Notes: a model not told the origin generated them from the sequence alone. Shown: positions 13,901 to 26,261, counted from the stretch's first letter. The stretch: DNA of 64,000 nt from Dugong dugon (GCA_030035585.1 CM057466.1:59589233-59653232), one strand, 5' to 3'. Translations and numbers: made by a program.

Positions 13901-16037
13901 GCAGGGATGGTTCAACATCAGAAAAACAATCAATGTAATCCATCACATAAATAATACAAAAGACAAGAACCACACGATCTTATCAATTGATGCACAAAAG
14001 GCATTTGACAAAGTCCAACAACCATTCATGATAAAAACGCTCAACAAAATAGGAATAGAAGGGAAATTCCTCAATCTCATTAAGGGCTTTTATACAAAAC
14101 CAACAGCCAACATCATCCCGAATGGGGAGACTTTGAAAGCATTCCCCTTGAGAACAGGAACCAGACAAGGATGCCCTTCATCACCACTCTTATTCAACAT
14201 TGTGCTGGAGGTCCTAGCCAGAGCAGTTAGGCTAGAAAAAGAAATAAAGGGCATCCAAATAGGTAGGGAAGAAGCCAAAGTATTTCTATTTGCAGATGAT
14301 ATGATCTTATACACAGAAAACCCCAAGGAATCCACAAGAAAACTACTGGAACTAATAGAAGATTTCAGCAAAGTTGCAGGATAAAAGATAAACGTACAAA
14401 AATCAATTGGATTCCTTTACACCAACAAAGAGAACCTTGAAGAGGAAATCACCAAATCAATACCATTTACAATAGCCCCCAAGAAGATAAAATACTTAGG
14501 AATAAATCTAACCAGAGATGTAAAAGATCTTTACAGAGAAAACTACAAGACACTACTGCAAGAAACTAAAAGAGACCTGCATAAGTGGAAAAATATACCT
14601 TGCTCATGGATAGGTAGACTCAAAATCAACATAGTGATAATGTCAATCAACCCAAAGCAATCTACAGATACAATGCAATCCTGATCCAAATTCCAGCAGC
14701 ATTTTTTTAATGAGATGGAGAAACAAATCACCAACTTCATACAGAAAGCGAAAAGGCCCGGAATAAATAAAGCATTACTCAAGAAGAAGAACAAAGTGGG
14801 AGGCCTTACACTACCTGATTTTAGGACCTATTATACTGCCACTGCAGTCAAGACAGCCTGGTACTGGTACAACAACAGATACATAGACCAATGGAACAGA
14901 GTTGAGAATCCAGATATAAGCTCATCCACCTATGAGCAGTTGATATTTGACAAAGGCCCAAAGTCCGTTAATTGGGGTAAAGACAGTCTCTTTAACAAAT
15001 GGGGCTGGCATAATTGGATGTCTATATGCAAAAAACTGAAACAAGACCCGTATCTTACACCATGTACAAAAACTAACTCCAAATGGATCAAAAACTTAAA
15101 TATAAAATCGAAAGCGATAAAGATCACGGAAGAAAAAATAGGGACAATGCTAGGAGCCCTAATATGTGGCATAAACACAATACGAACCATAAGTAACAGT
15201 GCACAAGCACCAGAAGACAGACTAGATAAATGGGAGCTCCTAAAAATCAAACACTTAGGCTCATCAAAAGACTTCACCAAAAGAATAAAAACACAACCTA
15301 CAGACTGGGAAAAAATTTTTGGCTACAACAAATCCAATCAGCGTTTAATCTCTAAAATCCACAAGATACTGCAAAACCTCAACAGCAAAAAGACAAATAA
15401 GCCAATTAAAATACGGGCAAAGGATATGAAGAGGCACTTCACCAAAGAAGATATTCAGGCAGCTAACAGACACATGAAGAAATGCTCACGATCATTAACC
15501 ATTAGAGAAATGCAGATCGAAACTACAATGAGATATCATCTCACCCCGACAAGGCTAGCATTAATCCAAAAAACACAAAATAACAAATACTGGAGAGATT
15601 GTGGAGAGACTGGAACACTTATATACTGTTGGTGGGAATGTAAAATGGTACAACCAGTTTGGAAATTGATTTGGCGCTTCCTTAAAAAGCTACAAGTACC
15701 ATATGATCCAGCTATCCTGCTCCTTGGAATATATTCTAGAGAAACAAGAGCCGTCACATGAATAGATATATGCACACCCATGTTCATCGCAGCACTGTTC
15801 ACAATAGCAAAAAGATGGAAGCAACCTAAGTGCCCATCAATGGACGAATGGATAAACAAACTATGGTATATCCACACAATGGAATATTACGCAGCAATAA
15901 AGAACAATGATGAAGCTGTGAAACATCATATAAATTGGTGGAAGCTGGAAGTCATTATGCTGAGTGAATTTAGTCAAGTCACAGAAGGACAAATACTGTA
16001 TAAGACCACTATTATAAGAACTCAAGAAAAAGTTTAA
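10960..16037 (+). pseudogene. L1-A ORF2 (endonuclease/reverse transcriptase), broken and interrupted
   Basis: The endonuclease start ([20 protein letters not shown]) is near 10985. The reverse transcriptase catalytic motif FADDM lies in the open frame 13881-14384, followed by the thumb/C-terminal region at 14715-15761 and 15780-16037. The last two share a frame and are separated by a TGA near 15759 that looks like CGA decay. An L1-B copy (12611-13823) is inserted after [14 protein letters not shown], and other stops and frameshifts occur upstream. Confidence 0.88.
12611..13823 (+). mobile_element. L1-B 5'-truncated copy inside L1-A ORF2
   Basis: Begins at the very end of ORF2 ('tatgctgagtgaaataag') and carries the whole two-part L1-B 3' UTR: module at about 13500-13597, spacer 13598-13720, second module 13721-13815, poly(A). 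Flanked by a perfect 16-bp duplication, aaaattttagccaata (12595-12610 and 13824-13839). Confidence 0.93.
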
Positions 16038-17055
16038 ACACAAAAGAAAACATTCTTTTGATGGTTATGTGGGTGGGGACGGAGGGTGAGGGCTATTCAC
16101 TAACTAGATAGTAGATAAGAATCATCTTAGGTGAAGGGAAGGACAGCACACACTACAGGGGAAGCCAGCACAACTGGACTAAACCGAAGCTAAGAAGTTT
16201 CCTCAATACAATCAAATACTTTGAGAGACAGAGTAGCAGGTATGCGGGTTCTGGGGACCATGCTTTCAGGGAACATCTATTGCAATTGGTATAACAAACC
16301 TTACTAAGAAAATGTTCTGCATCCTACTTTGGTGAGTGGCATCTGGGGTCTTAAAAGCTCGCAAGCGGCCATCTAAGATGCATCAATTGGTCCCAACCAC
16401 TTTAAGTAAAGGAGAACAAAGAACACCAAAGACACAAGGATAGTATTAGCCCAAGAGACAGAAACGGCCACATAAACCAGACTTCATCAGCCTGAGACCA
16501 GAAGAACTAGATGGTGCCTGACTACTACCAACGAACGTCCTGACAGGGAACACAACAGAGGGTCCCTGATGGAGCAGTAGAGCGATAGGATGCAGAACTC
16601 AAATTCTAGTAAGAAGACCAGACTTAACGGTCTGACTGAGACTGGAGGTGCCCCGGAAAGCATGGCCCCTGGACTCTCTATCAGCCCAGAACTAAAACAA
16701 TTTCCAAGGCCAACTCTTCAGACAGGGATTGGACTGGACTGTGGGACATACAGTGATACTTGTGAAGAACGTGCCTCTTAGTCAAGTAGATACAAGAGAC
16801 CAAAGGGGTGGCTTTTGTCCAGAGATGGGATGGGAGGGCAGAGAGAGTCAGGAGCTGGTTGAACATTCATGGGGAATCAGGGGTGGAGGGGAGGAGCATG
16901 CTGTCACAGAATGTGGTGAGTGGTTGGGGCCTCATAACAATGTATGTTAAAAAAAAAAAATTCTGTATGGGAGACTAACTTGAAATGTAAACTTCATTTA
17001 ATTACAACAGTAAAAAAAAATCATAAATAAAAAAAATTTTAAAAGCAAAAAAAAA
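16038..17055 (+). repeat. L1-A 3' UTR
   Basis: Contains 'aagccagcacaactgg', 'agaagaactagatggtgcc' and a terminal 'agactaacttgaaatgtaaac' block after an internal A run. The same tail is at 52674-54249. Confidence 0.8.
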
Positions 17056-20000
17056 AAAAGGAGAGTAGTTATCTGCAGAGGATGGCAGACCTTTGCTCCA
17101 AAATCCTAAGGGTCTGTGCTGTGATTCACCAATAAGGGCCTGCCAAAGACTCCAATCAGCATCTCCATCTGCCACTGACACTTCAAGCACCATTGGATCA
17201 GCTGGATCATATGGTCCAAGTGGCACAGCAGCTTGCAGAGCAGCCTGAACCTGTTGCAGAGCCTTCTCTTGTTCTGGTGCCCACTCAAAACTAGCAGCTT
17301 TTCGAGTCAGTTGATAAGTAGGCCGGAGTAGCACACCCAAATGAAGAATATGTTGTCTCCAAAATCCAAAGAGGCCCAGTAGGCATTGTGCCTACTTTTT
17401 AGTTGTGGGAGCAGCAAGACACAATAACTTATCCTTCATTTTAGATGGAATCTCTCGATATGCCACACACCACAAGACCCCTAGAAATTTCACTGAAGTG
17501 GAAGGTTCCTGAATTTTTGTGGGACTAATTTCCCACCCTGTAGCACACAAACCTTTTACCAATAAGTCCAGAGTCATTGACACTTCTTCCTTACTAGGTC
17601 CAATCAGCATAATGTCATCAATGTAATGGACCAGTGTGATGTCTTGTGGAAGGGAAAGGCGATCAAGATCCCTGCAGACTAAATTATGACATAAGGCTGG
17701 AGTGTTGATGTAGCCCTGAGGTAGGCAAGTGAAGGTGTATTACTGGCCTTACCAGCTGAAGGCAAACTGCTTCCAGTGGTCCTTTGAAACAGGTATGGAG
17801 AAAAAGGCATTAGCTGCATACCAGGTACCAGGAGATGTATTAAATTTGCTCAAGCAGTGAAACTACATCTGGAACAGCAGCTGTAGTTGGAGTCACCACC
17901 TGGTTGAGTGTTTGATAATCTACTGTCATTCTCCAAGACCCATGTGCTTTTTGCACAGGCCAAATAGGCGAGTTGAATGGGGATGTGATGGGAATCACCA
18001 CCCCTGCATCCTTCAAGTCCTTGATGGTGGCAGTAATCTGTAATCCCTCCAGGAATGTGGTATTGCTTTTGGCTTACTATTTTCCTAGGTAGGGGCAGTT
18101 CTAATGGCTCCCACTTGGCTTTCCTACTATAATAGCCCTTACTCTATTTGTCAGGGATCCAATGTGGGGGTTCTGCCAGTTGCTGAGTATATCTATTCCA
18201 ATTATGCATTCTGGAACTGGGGAAATCACTACAGAATGGGTTCGGGGACCCACTGGACCTACTGTGAGACGGACATGAGCCAAGACTCCATTAATAACCT
18301 GACTTCCATATGCTTCCACTGTGACTGGTGGGCCACAATGATGTTTTGTGTCTCCTGGAATTAGTGTCAGTTCAGAGCCAGTATCCAGTAATCCCTGAAA
18401 ACTCTGATTATTTCCTTTTCCCCAGTGAACAGTCACCCTCATAAAAGGCCATAGATCCCTTTGGGGAAGGCTGGGAGAAAGAATAACAGTAAAAATTTTT
18501 GGCAGTGTATTGGAGTCCTTCCTCATGGGGACCCAGCCTCCCCTTCACTCAAGGGGTTGTGGGTCTTTAAACTCACTCAAATCTGGGTATTGATTGAGGG
18601 ACCATGACTCTCTTCTGGCAATTCAAATTAGACTGCTGTTCACCTGACCTAGAATTCACCCGTTGCTATAGATCAAGTAAATATTTAGTAGATTTCCTAT
18701 CTGTTTCACTCCTAGGGACACCATGAATAAGTAGCCAACACCATAAGTCCATATGAGTCAGACTACTCTGATCACTGCTTTAACTCCTCTGTTCATTACT
18801 GTAACCACGCTCACTCTGTCTTTGTCTATTGCATGCAGCCAGTTGACCGCTACTACCACAGGGTCCAATCAGCCCCACTGTAGTTAGGTGTCTTAATTCA
18901 GTTCGGGGAGTTCCCACTGTCAAATCTGACTTACATAAAATAGTAATCCCAGCAGTCTTTAAGGATACTGGAACTCCCTTCACAAATTTGTTCCTCACTG
19001 TTGTGGTAAAAGGTGTGTCCTCTGGGCACTCCATGTGTGGGTCTGTGGGTCTAACTTGATAAATCCACTCTAGCATGCCAATTTCCCTAAGCCTTTGGAT
19101 ACCTTCTTCTACAGTATACCAAGGTAGGTCTGGTACTTCAACTTGATTTAGTGTGGGCCACCTCATAATCCATGCTTCAGTAACCCAACCAAATAAACTA
19201 TTAGATCCTTTCCTAACTTCTCTAGCTGAAACACTGAATGAACAATCTGTGCTTAATGAACCCATATCAATAAACTCAGACCGATCCATCTTTATGTTCT
19301 TTGCACCATTATCTCACACCCTTAATAGCCATTCCCACACATATTCCCCAGGTTTCTGTTTGTACAGATTAGAAAACTCAAGTAGTTCTTTTACAGTGTA
19401 GCGTACCTCCTCCTGGGTCACACTTTGTACTTCACCTTTTGGAGCTCGCTGGGACTTAAGCCTAGTTATAGGTGTAGAAGCCAGAATTGGTATTGTCAGA
19501 TTGTTTTGAGAACATTCAGCACTGTCTTGTAAAGCATCTGCCTCAGGCGATGCTCAAGGCAATGACTCAGGCAAGGGCTCTTTAGAGGCAGCTGGGCTAG
19601 GGCTAATCTTATTAGACAGGAGTGGAGGGACTAATAGTTTCTCTAGGCAGGGTGGTTTAGCAGAGAAACATGAAGTAATCTCTTCAGATGGGACTGGTTC
19701 TGCTGGCAGGAGTGATTCAACAGAATTTATGGGCTCATTGTCCCCAGCTTCCTGATTATCTACCCATATGCCCCCATCCCAAGTTTCACGATCCCATTTC
19801 TTCCCAATCAATGCCCTTACTTTAACTACAGACACCTCTCGAGGTTGGCAATTGAGCTGGCGTTGTAATTCAGCCACTCTTACAATAAGATTCTAGGTTT
19901 GATTTTTGGCAATTTCAGCTCTGTTACTACAAGAAATAAGGCTTTCTTTCAAAGCACAAGTGGAAGCCTTGAGGTCATGTATGCAGCACTTGAGCTTTGA

Positions 20001-20329
20001 CTCTGAAGCCCTGAGTGCATCTCTCTTTCACCAGCTTGTCTAGCGAAAGTAGGATAAACCAACCAGCTTCCTTATACTTCTCATTCTGACAAAGCTGTAG
20101 AAAGATATCACACATCTGTTCACCCTGAGCCTCCCTTTTACCAATACCTGATCTACTGGTGGTGATATTTTGCATATTTGTATTGCCACCTCACTCTATG
20201 GACTATCAGTGGCCTCTTAACTGCTGGAAGCAGACTCATCAACATCTTTAAGACTAACCAGACTTGAGGACTAATTTACAAAACCCATCCTTACAATTTT
20301 GTTTATTTAGAACCATTCCCAGTACCAAA

Positions 20330-20812
20330 TGTCTTAGGCTGTGTTCTCTAGAGAAACAAAACCAGTAAAGCATATAAATATACATATATAGAGAGATTTA
20401 TATCAAGGCAACAGCTCACGCAATTGTAGAGGCTAGAATGTCCCAAGTCCATGGATCAGGGTAGAGGCCTCTCCCAAGTCACACAGCTGCAGAAACTGGT
20501 GAGCCTAAGATCAGCAGATCAGATGGCAGAGCTTTGCTCACAGTCTGTGAAGACTGACAAATCCCAAGTTTGGCAGATAAGGTGACAGCTCAAGTCCCAG
20601 GAACCAGAGATGAGACGACAGGAGGCATCCATAGGATCCAGAGAGAGCAAAAAGCCAGAATGTCTGCTTATATTCAGATGCAGGCCACACCCCTAAGGAG
20701 ACTCCCTTTCATCTGACTGGCTACTCACAGTATATTCAATCATGGGAATGATCACAATAAAACACTGAGAATCATGGCCCAGGCAAGTTGAGACACAATC
20801 TTAACCATCACA
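20330..20812 (-). repeat. ERVL 5' LTR
   Basis: About 483 bp, TG...CA ends. Just inside it, on the minus strand, lies a TGGTACTGGGAATGG-like segment in the primer-binding-site position. The tRNA is not assigned with confidence. Confidence 0.87.
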
Positions 20813-20862
20813 GTGGGTGTGAACTGTCAACCTTCAGGTTAGCAGCTGATCACAAACTATTT
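20813..20862 (-). mobile_element. AfroSINE, right part (split by the ERVL)
   Basis: Begins with the duplicated GTGGG, then 'gaactgtcaaccttcaggttagcagctga', the tRNA-side part of the SINE whose other half is 5178-5328. Confidence 0.75.
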
Positions 20863-21253
20863 TGTTACCCAGGTTCCTCATTGTTGACTAGCTCACTTTA
20901 ATTCTATTTCAATTACCAATGCTCTATTTTGTGGGTGATTTAATTAATTTGTTCCATCAAAAGGGGTATATGCAACCACTGTAGTCAAAATTGTATTTTA
21001 GTACTACACCCTGAAAGTTTTAAGTCCATGTCACGTTTTATACCCAGAGAGACTCCTTTCTTGTATTTAGTTTGATTCCTAATATAGTTATGCATGGTAA
21101 CTCTAGTTTTCACCCATAGCTGTAGACAACTCATAAAGTGATCTGAATCACTCTATTCTCTCAGTAGTTTTGTTCTTCCTTTTCATATTGGAGAGCATTT
21201 CTACTTATCATGCACCCAAGGATACAACATCACAGATGTATTTCAGTAATTAT
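20863..21253. other. Unassigned intergenic stretch
   Basis: AT-rich single-copy-looking DNA. No gene, RNA or recognisable repeat. Confidence 0.4.
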
Positions 21254-21265
21254 TAGCTACCATTT

Positions 21266-21511
21266 TCTTTCCATATTATTTATTTTTTATTGTTGTACTT
21301 TAAGTGAAAGTTTACAATGTAAGTTAGTCTCTCATACAAAAATTTATACATACATTGTTATGTGACCCTAACTGCACTCCCTGTACTGTGACAGCACACT
21401 CCTACTTTCCACCCCTGTTTTCCCATGACCATTCAACCAGCTCCTGACCCTCTCTGCCTTCTCATCTCACCTCCGGATGGGAGCTGCCCATTTAGTCTCA
21501 TGTATCTACTT
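21266..21511 (-). mobile_element. L1 3'-end fragment (L1-A-like)
   Basis: Reverse L1 tail: T-rich start, then 'tgttgtactttaagtgaaagtttacaatgtaagttagtctctcatac'. A likely short duplication 'agctaccattt' flanks it (near 21254 and 21514). Confidence 0.75.
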
Positions 21512-21705
21512 CAAGCTACCATTTGTTGAAAGCTTACTGCATGCGAAGAAATGTGCTAGGCACTCTCTTGTTTAATTTTCTCAAGAACTCCCAAAATGGG
21601 CATTAACATCCTCATTTTACAAGAAACGAAACCGACGCTGAGAAAAGCTAAATAACTTGCCCGAAGTCACACAGCTAGTACATCAGTCAGGATATGAGTC
21701 AAATG
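21512..21705 (-). repeat. MIR SINE
   Basis: 'gtgctaggcactctc...cctcattttacaagaaacg' and 'taacttgcccgaagtcacacagctagtac' match an inverted MIR. Confidence 0.75.
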
Positions 21706-22200
21706 GTCTTATCACCCATAAACTGGGAGGTTAAGTATAGAAATAAATGGTGGGTAGTTGTATAAACAGCAGCAGTGGAAGGAGAGAATGGGTATATAAA
21801 TGAATAATTGAGAGAGAGATTTGCTTGGCACTGCACATAGAGCATAGTTGATTTTGCTTGCTACACAGTGGTGGGAAGAGTGCACTTTGGATAAACAAAG
21901 TAGGTCACAGACAAAGAGAAATAAGGGAAAATTAGTTTCACATATACATTTAGAAATAATGAATAAGAAGTCCAGAGTTTTGTTTCCACCACACAGCAGT
22001 TGCTGAGTTTTTAGATAGGAGTTCCTCAATGGTACAATGGTAGGAACTGTCTTACTAATATTCATTTCTGTAGCAATCTTTATAAAGCTTCCACATAGCA
22101 AGTAGCAAAAAATACTAAGTTTGATAGTGAAACTTAGTACTGTGTTTTCTTTATGAAACAATGGCTATTAATCTCACAGCTCTGTAAACTAGATAGTAAA
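21706..22200. other. Unassigned intergenic stretch
   Basis: A 149-codon minus-strand frame at 21712-22161 has no domain signature and lies in AT-rich sequence. I see no supported gene. Confidence 0.4.
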
Positions 22201-22217
22201 AATATAATAGCAACACA

Positions 22218-22318
22218 ATATATAATTTAACACGTAACAGTAACATTTAGTGAATGCGTATTTTATATATAATTCAACATATAACAACAGTAATAATATT
22301 TAGTGAATGTGTATTACG
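22218..22318. repeat. Imperfect tandem duplication, about 50 bp x 2
   Basis: 'tatataatttaacacgtaacagtaac...atttagtgaatgcgtatt' is followed by 'tatataattcaacatataacaacag...atttagtgaatgtgtatt'. The second unit runs into an inverted MIR. Confidence 0.65.
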
Positions 22319-22353
22319 TGTCAGCCAGTATACTGAGCCCTTTACATAGACTG

Positions 22354-22498
22354 GAGCCCTGGCGGCACAGTGGTTAAGTGGTTAAGTGCTAAACAAAAGG
22401 TTGGCATTTCGAATTCACCAGGCCCTCCTTGGAAACCCTTTTGGGCAGTTCTACTCTGTACTCTGGGTTCACTATGAGTCAACAGCAACAGGTTTTTG
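22354..22498 (+). mobile_element. AfroSINE copy
   Basis: tRNA-like head 'ggagccctggcggcacagtggttaag', 'ccttggaaaccc' middle, degenerate RTE-like tail ending 'caacaggttttt'. Confidence 0.87.
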
Positions 22499-22507
22499 GT
22501 TTTCACA

Positions 22508-22682
22508 TAAATTGAAGCCCTGATGGCGCAGTGGTTAAGAGCTCTGCTGCTAACCTAAAGGATGGCTGTTCGAATCCACCAGTCACTCCTTGGAAACCCT
22601 ATGGGGCAGTACTACTCTGTCCTATAAGGTTGCTATGAGTTGGAATTGACTCAATGACAACGGGTTCGGTTTTTGTTTTTTT
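22508..22682 (+). mobile_element. AfroSINE copy
   Basis: Complete head ('gaagccctgatggcgcagtggttaagagc'), B-box-like 'gttcgaatccacc', and tail 'gagttggaattgactcaatgacaacgggtt'. Adjacent to the previous copy in the same orientation. Confidence 0.9.
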
Positions 22683-23084
22683 CTCTACATGGCTTATTTT
22701 CACAATAATCCTATGAAATAGGAACTACTATTACCGCCCCCATTCTGCAAACAAGGAAATTTTGCAGTCAAGAAGGCCCAGAGCTGTTAAGTAACACAGT
22801 TAGTCGTTGACAAAGTCAGTATTTGTACCTAAGCATCCTGGCTGTGGAGCCCTTCCAAAACACTTGAAGGAACTATCTATCTACCGCAGGTTAAACATAT
22901 ACCCTATCAACTTGCAAGATGATGCTAAACGGTGTCTGGCTAACGTTAATGATTTTTAATCTCTTCAGCACCAATTAAGATAATTCAGTGTGCTACACTT
23001 CCTTGAAAATAGGTCTCATCGAAAAGGGGGCAGTTACAAGTCTTCTGTTAACTTTCTTTACCTTCTTGGAAATTAACTGCATAG

Positions 23085-23145
23085 TACTTTGCACATAGTA
23101 CAAAATAAGCACTCAGTAAATATTTATTGAGTTGACCAAACTAGT
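23085..23145 (+). repeat. L2 3' tip
   Basis: 'actttgcacatagtac...cactcagtaaatatttattga', an L2-type terminus. Confidence 0.55.
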
Positions 23146-23577
23146 AACTTTTTAGTACCTCTGTAAGATAAAGTACCAAGAGGCATTAAAAACAGTGGTA
23201 GTGAAAAAATACTAATAGTAAATATAAACATAAATTATCATTATTGCCTCCTTGATACAATTTTTTTCTAACTTTAGGGAAATGGTCCAATGAATATGTT
23301 CAAAAATAAATACTGAAGTGTAGTAGAAAATTTACCTGAAACGCTTTCTTTGAAAGCTTCAGATTGATATCCAATCATACCAAAGTATTTTAATGAGATG
23401 AAAAGGGTTATATTCACTGACATTCTTTTCATATGTAGGTCTTGGTCTGGAAATGAAGACAAAAGCTCTGAAAAGACACTTTATGCTTGCCATTGAATGA
23501 AGGTGATTGAAAGAGGTTTTCTCAGGTTCTATTTTCTTAAGGTAATAACAATCCAAATGGGGAAGGATGATTTCATA

Positions 23578-23755
23578 CCTTCTGTCACTACGAGTCAGAA
23601 TCAACTAGATGGCAACCGTTTGTTCGTTTTTTTAAACGGGTACGAGATTTACTTTCAAAAAAATCAGTCACTGAAAACCCTGTGGGGCACAGTTCTACTC
23701 TGACACACATGGGGTCACCATGAGTTGAAATCAACTCAACTGTAATTTTTTTTTT
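23578..23755 (+). repeat. Two partial AfroSINE tails
   Basis: First tail 'cactacgagtcagaatcaactagatggcaacc' (23586-23620). Second 'gaaaaccctgtggggcacagttctactctgaca...tgagttgaaatcaactcaac' (23670-23740). Confidence 0.7.
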
Positions 23756-24032
23756 TAAAAACTATCTGGACAGAATAAATTGGATTTCAACATTTTATAA
23801 TCTTGTAGGACTCTCTAATTAGAATTCAAAAGGCCATTCTAGAGAGTAGCTTCCTAGGCTCCCAGGTCAGATATCCTATCATGGGTGACATGGCAACCCC
23901 AAGGATGATTTGAAATGGTTGCACCCTCATGGGTATGCTTTGGAATTTCCTCACTTCCCTTCATGGCCCTTTCTCCCACCTTCAGATGAAACTTTTCCCC
24001 AACCATCTAATTTATGCATTCACTCAACTAAT

Positions 24033-24688
24033 AATTTTTTAAAATATTTTGTTGTGTTTTAGGTGAAAGTTTACACAGAAAATCAGATTCCCATTCAACA
24101 ATTAATACACAAATTGTTTCATGACACTGATTACAATCCTGCAATGTGTCAGTACTCTCACCATTTCCACCCCGCCTGTCAAGTTTCCATCCATCTAGTT
24201 TCCTGCCCCTCCTTGCCTTCTCATCTTTGCTTTTGGGTACATTGTTGACTGGTCTCGTACAATTGATTGTTTAAAGGAGAACACTCCTCATGGGTGTTAT
24301 TGTCTATTTTACAGGCCAATCTATTATTTCGCTGAAAAGTGACCTCCCGGAGTGGCTTCAGTTCCCAGTTGAAAAGGTATCTTAAGGCAATAGTCTTAGA
24401 GGTTCATCTAGTCTCTATCAATCCAGTAAGTCTGCTTTTTTTTTTTTTTTTAAATGAATTTGAGTTTTGTTCTACATTTTTTTCCCATTCTAACCAGGAC
24501 CTTCTATTGTGTCCCCGGTCAGAATGGTCAGTAGTGATAGCTGGGCACCATCTAGTTCTTCTGGTCTCAGGCTGGAAGACCAGGCTGTGGTTCGCGTAGG
24601 CCATTAGTCCTGTGGGCTAATTTCTTCCTTGAGTCTTTGGTATTGTTCACTCTCCTTTGTTCCAGATGGGAAGAGACCAATAGTTGCC
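24033..24688 (-). mobile_element. L1 3' UTR fragment, third subfamily (L1-C)
   Basis: Reverse L1 tail related to L1-A and L1-B (shares 'gggcaccatctagttcttctggtctcag') but with its own terminal sequence. Flanked by 'cattcactcaa' (24017) and 'cattcacttaa' (24689), a likely target duplication. Inserted at the start of the ancient repeat that continues at 24701. Confidence 0.8.
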
Positions 24689-24700
24689 ATTCACTTAATA

Positions 24701-25095
24701 TTTACTGAGTATCTGCTATATCGAACCATGGTGGTGTCGTGGTTAAGAGCTATGGCATGCTACGGCTGCTAACCAAAAGGTTGGCAGTTCGAATCCACTA
24801 GCTGCTCTTTGGAAACCCTACGGAGCAGTTCTAGTCTGTCCTATAAGGTCACTTTGAGTTGGAATTGACTTGACAGCAATAGGTTTTTTGTTTTATCTAC
24901 TACATGCTTGGGGCTGCTTCTGGTGTTGGGGACACAGTGATGAATAAGACAGACAATATCCATGCCCTCATGGAGCTTGCATTCAGATTAAGGAAGACAG
25001 ATTGCAAACACATTAAAAATACATGAAGTAGGTAATTGTTGGATACTGATTAGTACTGTGAAGAAAATTCCATAGGATAATGGGACAGAATGAGA
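24701..25095 (+). repeat. Ancient non-coding interspersed repeat, split by an AfroSINE
   Basis: 'atttactgagtatctgctat' before and 'tctactacatgcttggggctgc...gccctcatggagcttgcattc' after the SINE at 24724-24893. Same unnamed family as 2546-3440. Confidence 0.55.
24724..24893 (+). mobile_element. AfroSINE copy
   Basis: Head 'gaaccatggtggtgtcgtggttaagagc', 'ggttggcagttcgaatccac', tail 'gagttggaattgacttgacagcaatagg'. Confidence 0.88.
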
Positions 25096-25690
25096 AAGAA
25101 AAAATCACCTGTTAGTTGGGAGCTGGCCTTGCACTCACAGCTAGACCGTAGTGTTCTCCTGCTGAACATAAAACAATTTCATGGCGCATAAACCTACAAC
25201 TTGGTCACTCTGTGACCATGATGAAGCAAGACAAGGAAAAGACCACTCTGTAATCGTGTCTGAGCACAAACAAAACCAACACTGCAAACCACTAAAATGG
25301 CCAAATGTCCCCCCTCCCAGCTAACATGAGTGAATGTTGCTTCTTTACCAATTACAGGTTTAGCCCCACTCTGCTCCTCCTGCCTCTAAGATTCACTGAA
25401 GATTCATTGAGATATCCCATTTTAGAATTACTCTTCTTCCCTGAGAGCCCCAATCCAAAGAAAACCCCACTTCCTTGAACGCTCCACCTCAAATTACGGA
25501 ACCCAAGTCAAAACCCTCTGACAAGCCCCTAGTAGCATCTTCTTACTGAGATGCAACACCTTCGCCATGGTGTGTCAGGGAATGCCTTTGGCACCATTAT
25601 TTTTTTCCAGCTATTGTTGATACAATTGTCAGCTAACCTTCCCAGGCTGCAGTGTTATTTATGGTGATACTACAATATTAAAGGATTTGC
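25096..25690. other. Unassigned intergenic stretch
   Basis: No gene, RNA or repeat family recognised. Confidence 0.35.
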
Positions 25691-25870
25691 TCATTTCCTC
25701 AATTGCTTTCTGGTATTCTCTGCTTTCAGCCAAGATCCATCTGACATCAGCAATGATATCCATCCTTCCACATCCTCTTCTGAATCCAGCCTACACTTCT
25801 GGCAGTTCTCTGTTGATGTACTGCTGCAATCAGTTTTAAATTATCTTGACTCTCCTTCTTTGACTATTTC
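25691..25870 (-). mobile_element. RTE-type LINE fragment (reverse transcriptase region)
   Basis: 'ttctggtattctctgctttcagcc', 'atccatctgacatcagcaatgatatcc' and 'ctggcagttctctgttgatgtactgctgc' match the antisense of RTE/BovB-like reverse transcriptase as remembered from afrotherian RTE1. It is a short, decayed piece of the LINE thought to mobilise AfroSINEs. Confidence 0.75.
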
Positions 25871-26261
25871 CTTGACAGATGTTCTCTATAAATTTCATAC
25901 ATTAATATCCAGCATTTTAATCTTCCTTTGTAACTTTTATCACTTTTCTTGGCCATAATGGGTCAAACTGTTGTCTAGAACACAAATAAGTGGTACAAAG
26001 AGGAACTGTTGACATTCATTGCCCTATAGCTGGCCATATTAGCTTTCACTGGCTGATAAACACACAGAGAATAAAGAAAAGACTCACAAGATGGCTTGTT
26101 TATGTTTTGTTTCTTAAATATTTTAAGGACATAATTCCTTAAGTAAAATATTTTAGAAACAGATAATATTAATCCAACTTAATACTATATAGCAGAATTC
26201 ACCTGTGTTACCATGTATCCTAAAGCAGAATGCATTAATCTGGGTCGTGGAGAAATCTAAA
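25871..26261. other. Unassigned intergenic stretch
   Basis: AT-rich. No gene or repeat recognised. Confidence 0.35.

Larger units (their letters stand above)
8174..17055 (+). mobile_element. L1-A, full-length L1 inserted in the ERVL
   Basis: Begins with an L1-type 5' end ('ggcgtggtcaacatggcgga') and ends in an A-rich tail. The flanking duplication is imperfect: 8157-8173 (aaaaggagaatagttgt) and 17056-17072 (aaaaggagagtagttat). Order: 5' UTR 8174-9488, ORF1 9489-10503, intergenic, ORF2 about 10960-16037, 3' UTR to 17055. Without the nested L1-B copy it is about 7.65 kb. Both frames are broken. Confidence 0.92.
5329..20812 (-). mobile_element. ERVL-type endogenous retrovirus fossil with two LTRs
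   Basis: Minus-strand provirus bounded by related LTRs and flanked by a 5-bp duplication, GTGGG (5324-5328 and 20813-20817). From 5' to 3' on the minus strand: LTR, a gag-like region (about 18530-20310), protease-like (about 18100-18530), reverse transcriptase/RNase H-like (about 17040-18100, resuming about 7500-8160), integrase-like (about 6540-7500), and a dUTPase-like segment (about 6240-6520). A dUTPase after pol, with no envelope seen, fits class III ERVL. It is badly decayed, with well over ten breaks, and is split by an L1. Hand comparison of part of the LTRs gives about 10% difference, suggesting an age of tens of millions of years. Confidence 0.88.
22300..22860 (-). repeat. MIR SINE, interrupted by two AfroSINEs
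   Basis: Left part 22300-22350 ('gtgtattacgtgtcagccagtatactgagccctttacat') and right part 22683-22860 ('cacaataatcctatgaaatagg...gtaacacagttagtcg') form one inverted MIR. Confidence 0.7.

Noticed and set aside
5329-20812. An intact or recently active virus.
   Set aside because: The element is heavily decayed, split by an L1, and its LTRs differ by about 10%. It is a fossil.
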